Shown in pieces: positions 5,405-7,253 of a stretch of DNA of 7,253 nucleotides. The position numbers and the translations under genes were made by a program. Source of the stretch: Actinomycetota bacterium (GTDB lineage: Bacteria; Actinomycetota; Actinomycetes; S36-B12; UBA5976); assembly GCA_009923375.1 (NCBI GenBank), contig RFTO01000056.1, forward strand, positions 1 to 7,253, read 5' to 3'. Numbering within the stretch: position 1 is the first letter of the stretch; each line of letters begins with the position of its first letter. Under the pieces are notes generated by a model that was given only the letters and a program-made list of their open reading frames with translations, did no database searches and was not told where the DNA came from.

Positions 5405-6817
5405 CTACGCCTCACTTCGCTCGGCCAACGACCAGCGGGCGCCGTCAGCGGTATCTTCGATTTCCACACCGGCCAGCGCGAGACGATCGCGAATGGCGTC
5501 TGCACTAGTCCAATCCTTCTGAGCCCGAGCATCCATGCGAGCCGCTAACTGCTCGGCAACTAAGGATTCAAGGGCCGCATGCGCTCGGTCATCCGCTGCC
5601 ACATTTGTCCACGCATCTGCGAGCGGATTGCAGCCGAGAACATCGAGCATGGCCACCACCTCAGCCAGCACAGCGGCAGCCGCTTGAGAATCACGATCGG
5701 CAAACGCTTGCTGCCCAACAGAAGTGCGCCCAAAGAGGACAGCTAGCGCCGCTGGCACACCCAAATCATCATTCATCGCGGCGGCGAACTCTGCCGGAAT
5801 CGCCTCGAGGCCGTGCATACTCGGCGCGCCGAACATCTCAACTGCCCGCTCAACAAATGCTTCAATCCGGCGAAATGCAACAGCTGACTCCTGCAATGCG
5901 TCAAATGAGAATTCGATCATGCTGCGGTAGTGGGCGCTGGCGAGATACCAACGAAGTTCGACCGGCCTGGAAATCTTGACCACTTCGGTGACAAGGAGCG
6001 AGTTGCCCAGACTCTTGCTCATTTTCTCGCCCGATGTTGTCACCCAGGCGTTGTGCAGCCAGTAGTTCGCGAAATCGTCGCCAGCCGCGCGACTCTGAGC
6101 GATCTCGTTCTCATGATGCGGGAAGACAAGATCCAACCCGCCGCCGTGGATATCAAACTGCGAACCGAGGTAGTAGTTCGCCATGGCCGAGCACTCGAGA
6201 TGCCACCCGGGCCGACCCGCTCCCCATGGCGAAGGCCATGCGGGCTCACCGGCTTTGGCGCCCTTCCATAGCGCGAAGTCGCGAGGGTCCCGCTTCCGGT
6301 CGAGAAAGTCACTGTCGGCGGCATTTTGCATGTCAGGAATCTGCTGCCCGGAAAGTGCGCCGTAATCTGCGAACGACCCGACGCTGAAATAAACATCACC
6401 GTCCACCGCGTAAGCCGAACCGCGCTCGATGAGGCGCTCCATCAACTCAATCATCTGCGTGATGTGGCCGGTGGCGCGTGGCTCCACCGTCGGGCGAACA
6501 CAGCCGAGGATGTCATAAGCATGACCGAAAGCGCGCTCGTAATCAGCCGCGACAGCCCACCAGGGCCGCTCCTCATGAACAGCCTTGTGCAAGATTTTGT
6601 CGTCAATGTCGGTGACGTTACGGACGAGTGTGACATCGCAACCGTTAGCACTCAGCCAACGCACCAGCACATCAAAGGACACAGCGCTACGCACATGTCC
6701 CACATGAGGCTGCGCCTGCACTGTGGCCCCGCAAATGTAAATAGACGCCTTGCCTGGCACCATCGGCATGAAAGGGCGATGGCTGCGCGATGCAGTGTCA
6801 TAAAGCGATAACGACAT
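5405..6817 (-). CDS. cysS: Cysteine-tRNA ligase
   Basis: This class I aminoacyl-tRNA synthetase activates cysteine with ATP and loads it on tRNA-Cys. The 470-residue product has normal length. The HIGH motif appears as PHVGH (37-41), preceded by CGATVQ. The KMSKS motif is intact as GEKMSKSLGN (263-272). The zinc ligands align with those known from E. coli CysS: Cys29, Cys209 in GWHLECSAM, His234 and Glu238 in FPHHENE. The C-terminal anticodon-binding helical region includes RAQKDWTSADAIRDRL (431-446). These features separate it from MshC, the mycothiol ligase paralogue of actinobacteria, whose HIGH region normally reads differently (CGITPYDATHLGH). The ATG at 6817 was chosen because the family N-terminus starts there and GGGAGG lies 7 nt upstream; longer in-frame options run into ispF. 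It is followed after 2 nt by rlmB. Confidence 0.97.
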   Translation of the reverse strand: MSLSLYDTASRSHRPFMPMVPGKASIYICGATVQAQPHVGHVRSAVSFDVLVRWLSANGCDVTLVRNVTDIDDKILHKAVHEERPWWAVAADYERAFGHAYDILGCVRPTVEPRATGHITQMIELMERLIERGSAYAVDGDVYFSVGSFADYGALSGQQIPDMQNAADSDFLDRKRDPRDFALWKGAKAGEPAWPSPWGAGRPGWHLECSAMANYYLGSQFDIHGGGLDLVFPHHENEIAQSRAAGDDFANYWLHNAWVTTSGEKMSKSLGNSLLVTEVVKISRPVELRWYLASAHYRSMIEFSFDALQESAVAFRRIEAFVERAVEMFGAPSMHGLEAIPAEFAAAMNDDLGVPAALAVLFGRTSVGQQAFADRDSQAAAAVLAEVVAMLDVLGCNPLADAWTNVAADDRAHAALESLVAEQLAARMDARAQKDWTSADAIRDRLALAGVEIEDTADGARWSLAERSEA

Positions 6818-6824
6818 CAGCCAA

Positions 6825-6830
6825 CCTCCC
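6825..6830 (-). promoter_or_regulatory. Ribosome binding site of cysS
   Basis: GGGAGG on the minus strand lies 7 nt before the ATG at 6817. It fixes that start in preference to an in-frame ATG at 6847 and longer versions overlapping ispF. Confidence 0.8.
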
Positions 6831-6857
6831 TGTGCACACTGTTCCATGCGCACGACT

Positions 6858-7253
6858 TCATGATTGCACTCGGCTGACTGTCGCAGATGCAATCGCCGCT
6901 AGGCCTTCACCGCGGCCGGTGAGCCCCATTCCATCGGTGGTCGTCGCGCTTACGACGACTGCCACCCCGATAGCGGCAGACAGTACTTCCTGCGCCTCGA
7001 TTCGCCGCGGACCGATCTTCGGCGAATTACCGATGATCTGCACACTTGCAGATGTCGGCTGCCAGCCTTGGGTAGCCAATCGCTTAACCGACTCGATCAG
7101 GAGAGTGACTCCGCTGGCCCCACTCCACTGCGGCTCGTCCACACCGAATTGCTGACCGAGGTCGCCGAGTCCGGCGGCGGCAAACAACGCATCGCATAAC
7201 GCATGTGCGGCGACATCGCCATCTGAGTGACCGGCAAGTGCTGGAGCATCAGG
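6858..7253 (-). CDS. ispF: 2-C-methyl-D-erythritol 2,4-cyclodiphosphate synthase, C-terminal part (5' end outside window)
   Basis: IspF performs the cyclisation step of the MEP pathway to isoprenoid precursors, releasing CMP. The last 131 residues are visible, and the frame is open to the window edge; about 25-30 N-terminal residues are missing, including the DxH metal site. What remains is diagnostic: GHSDGDVAAHALCDAL (8-23, with metal ligand His17), the actinobacterial wording QWSGASGVTLL (42-52), VQIIGNSPKIGPRR (71-84), and ATTTDGMGLTGRGEG (103-117), which holds the CDP-binding threonine and the conserved RGEG. An intact product would be near 160 residues. Actinobacteria sometimes carry an IspDF fusion, which the visible part cannot exclude. 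The stop lies 40 nt before the cysS ATG with no terminator between, so ispF-cysS-rlmB is probably one transcript. Confidence 0.96.
   Translation of the reverse strand, partial: PDAPALAGHSDGDVAAHALCDALFAAAGLGDLGQQFGVDEPQWSGASGVTLLIESVKRLATQGWQPTSASVQIIGNSPKIGPRRIEAQEVLSAAIGVAVVVSATTTDGMGLTGRGEGLAAIASATVSRVQS

Noticed and set aside
6831..6838. TGTGCACA palindrome upstream of cysS as an operator
   Set aside because: An 8-bp palindrome is too short to support a regulatory call, and no promoter is visible beside it.
6818..6892. Longer cysS reading frame starting inside ispF
   Set aside because: The additional residues are not part of the CysS family, and the ATG at 6817 has a well-placed GGGAGG.

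Overview
The window looks like ordinary chromosome from an actinobacterium (Actinomycetota) of moderately high GC content. The evidence is the gene set and the protein wording. The minus-strand order ispF-cysS-rlmB is a common actinobacterial arrangement. RlmB has the actinobacterial N-terminal head (LEGRGPTPKA...RPYHPA). CysS has the CGATVQ...PHVGH form of the HIGH region. Several starts appear to be leaderless or nearly so, which is frequent in this phylum. I cannot name a genus from sequence reading alone.

Layout from left to right: (1) Positions 1-1120 hold the C-terminal 372 residues of a large acidic, repetitive, coiled-coil protein of unknown function. It ends in a strong intrinsic terminator at 1151-1190. 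(2) A minus-strand tRNA-Thr (anticodon TGT) lies at 1205-1277. (3) On the plus strand follow otsA (trehalose-6-phosphate synthase), a severely shortened otsB (the phosphatase, only its N-terminal third), and a MalK/UgpC/MsiK-type sugar-importer ATPase. The ATPase gene appears to have its own promoter, built into the last bases of the otsB remnant. (4) On the minus strand, converging on the ATPase gene with 3 bp between stop codons, lies the probable operon ispF (5' end outside the window)-cysS-rlmB.

How the genes relate: OtsA makes trehalose-6-phosphate, and OtsB normally dephosphorylates it to trehalose. Here OtsB keeps HAD motifs I and II but lacks the rest of the phosphatase, so either another phosphatase exists elsewhere or the pathway is impaired. 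The adjacent ATPase has no permease or binding protein in view and may energise sugar importers encoded elsewhere. The minus-strand genes are housekeeping: isoprenoid precursor synthesis, cysteine-tRNA charging, and 23S rRNA methylation.

I do not see a new multi-gene system. The observations most worth a second look are the truncated otsB with its stop codon inside the next promoter, the serine/arginine-rich repeat expansion in RlmB, and the repeat protein beside a tRNA gene. I found no CRISPR array, insertion sequence, rRNA gene or replication origin.
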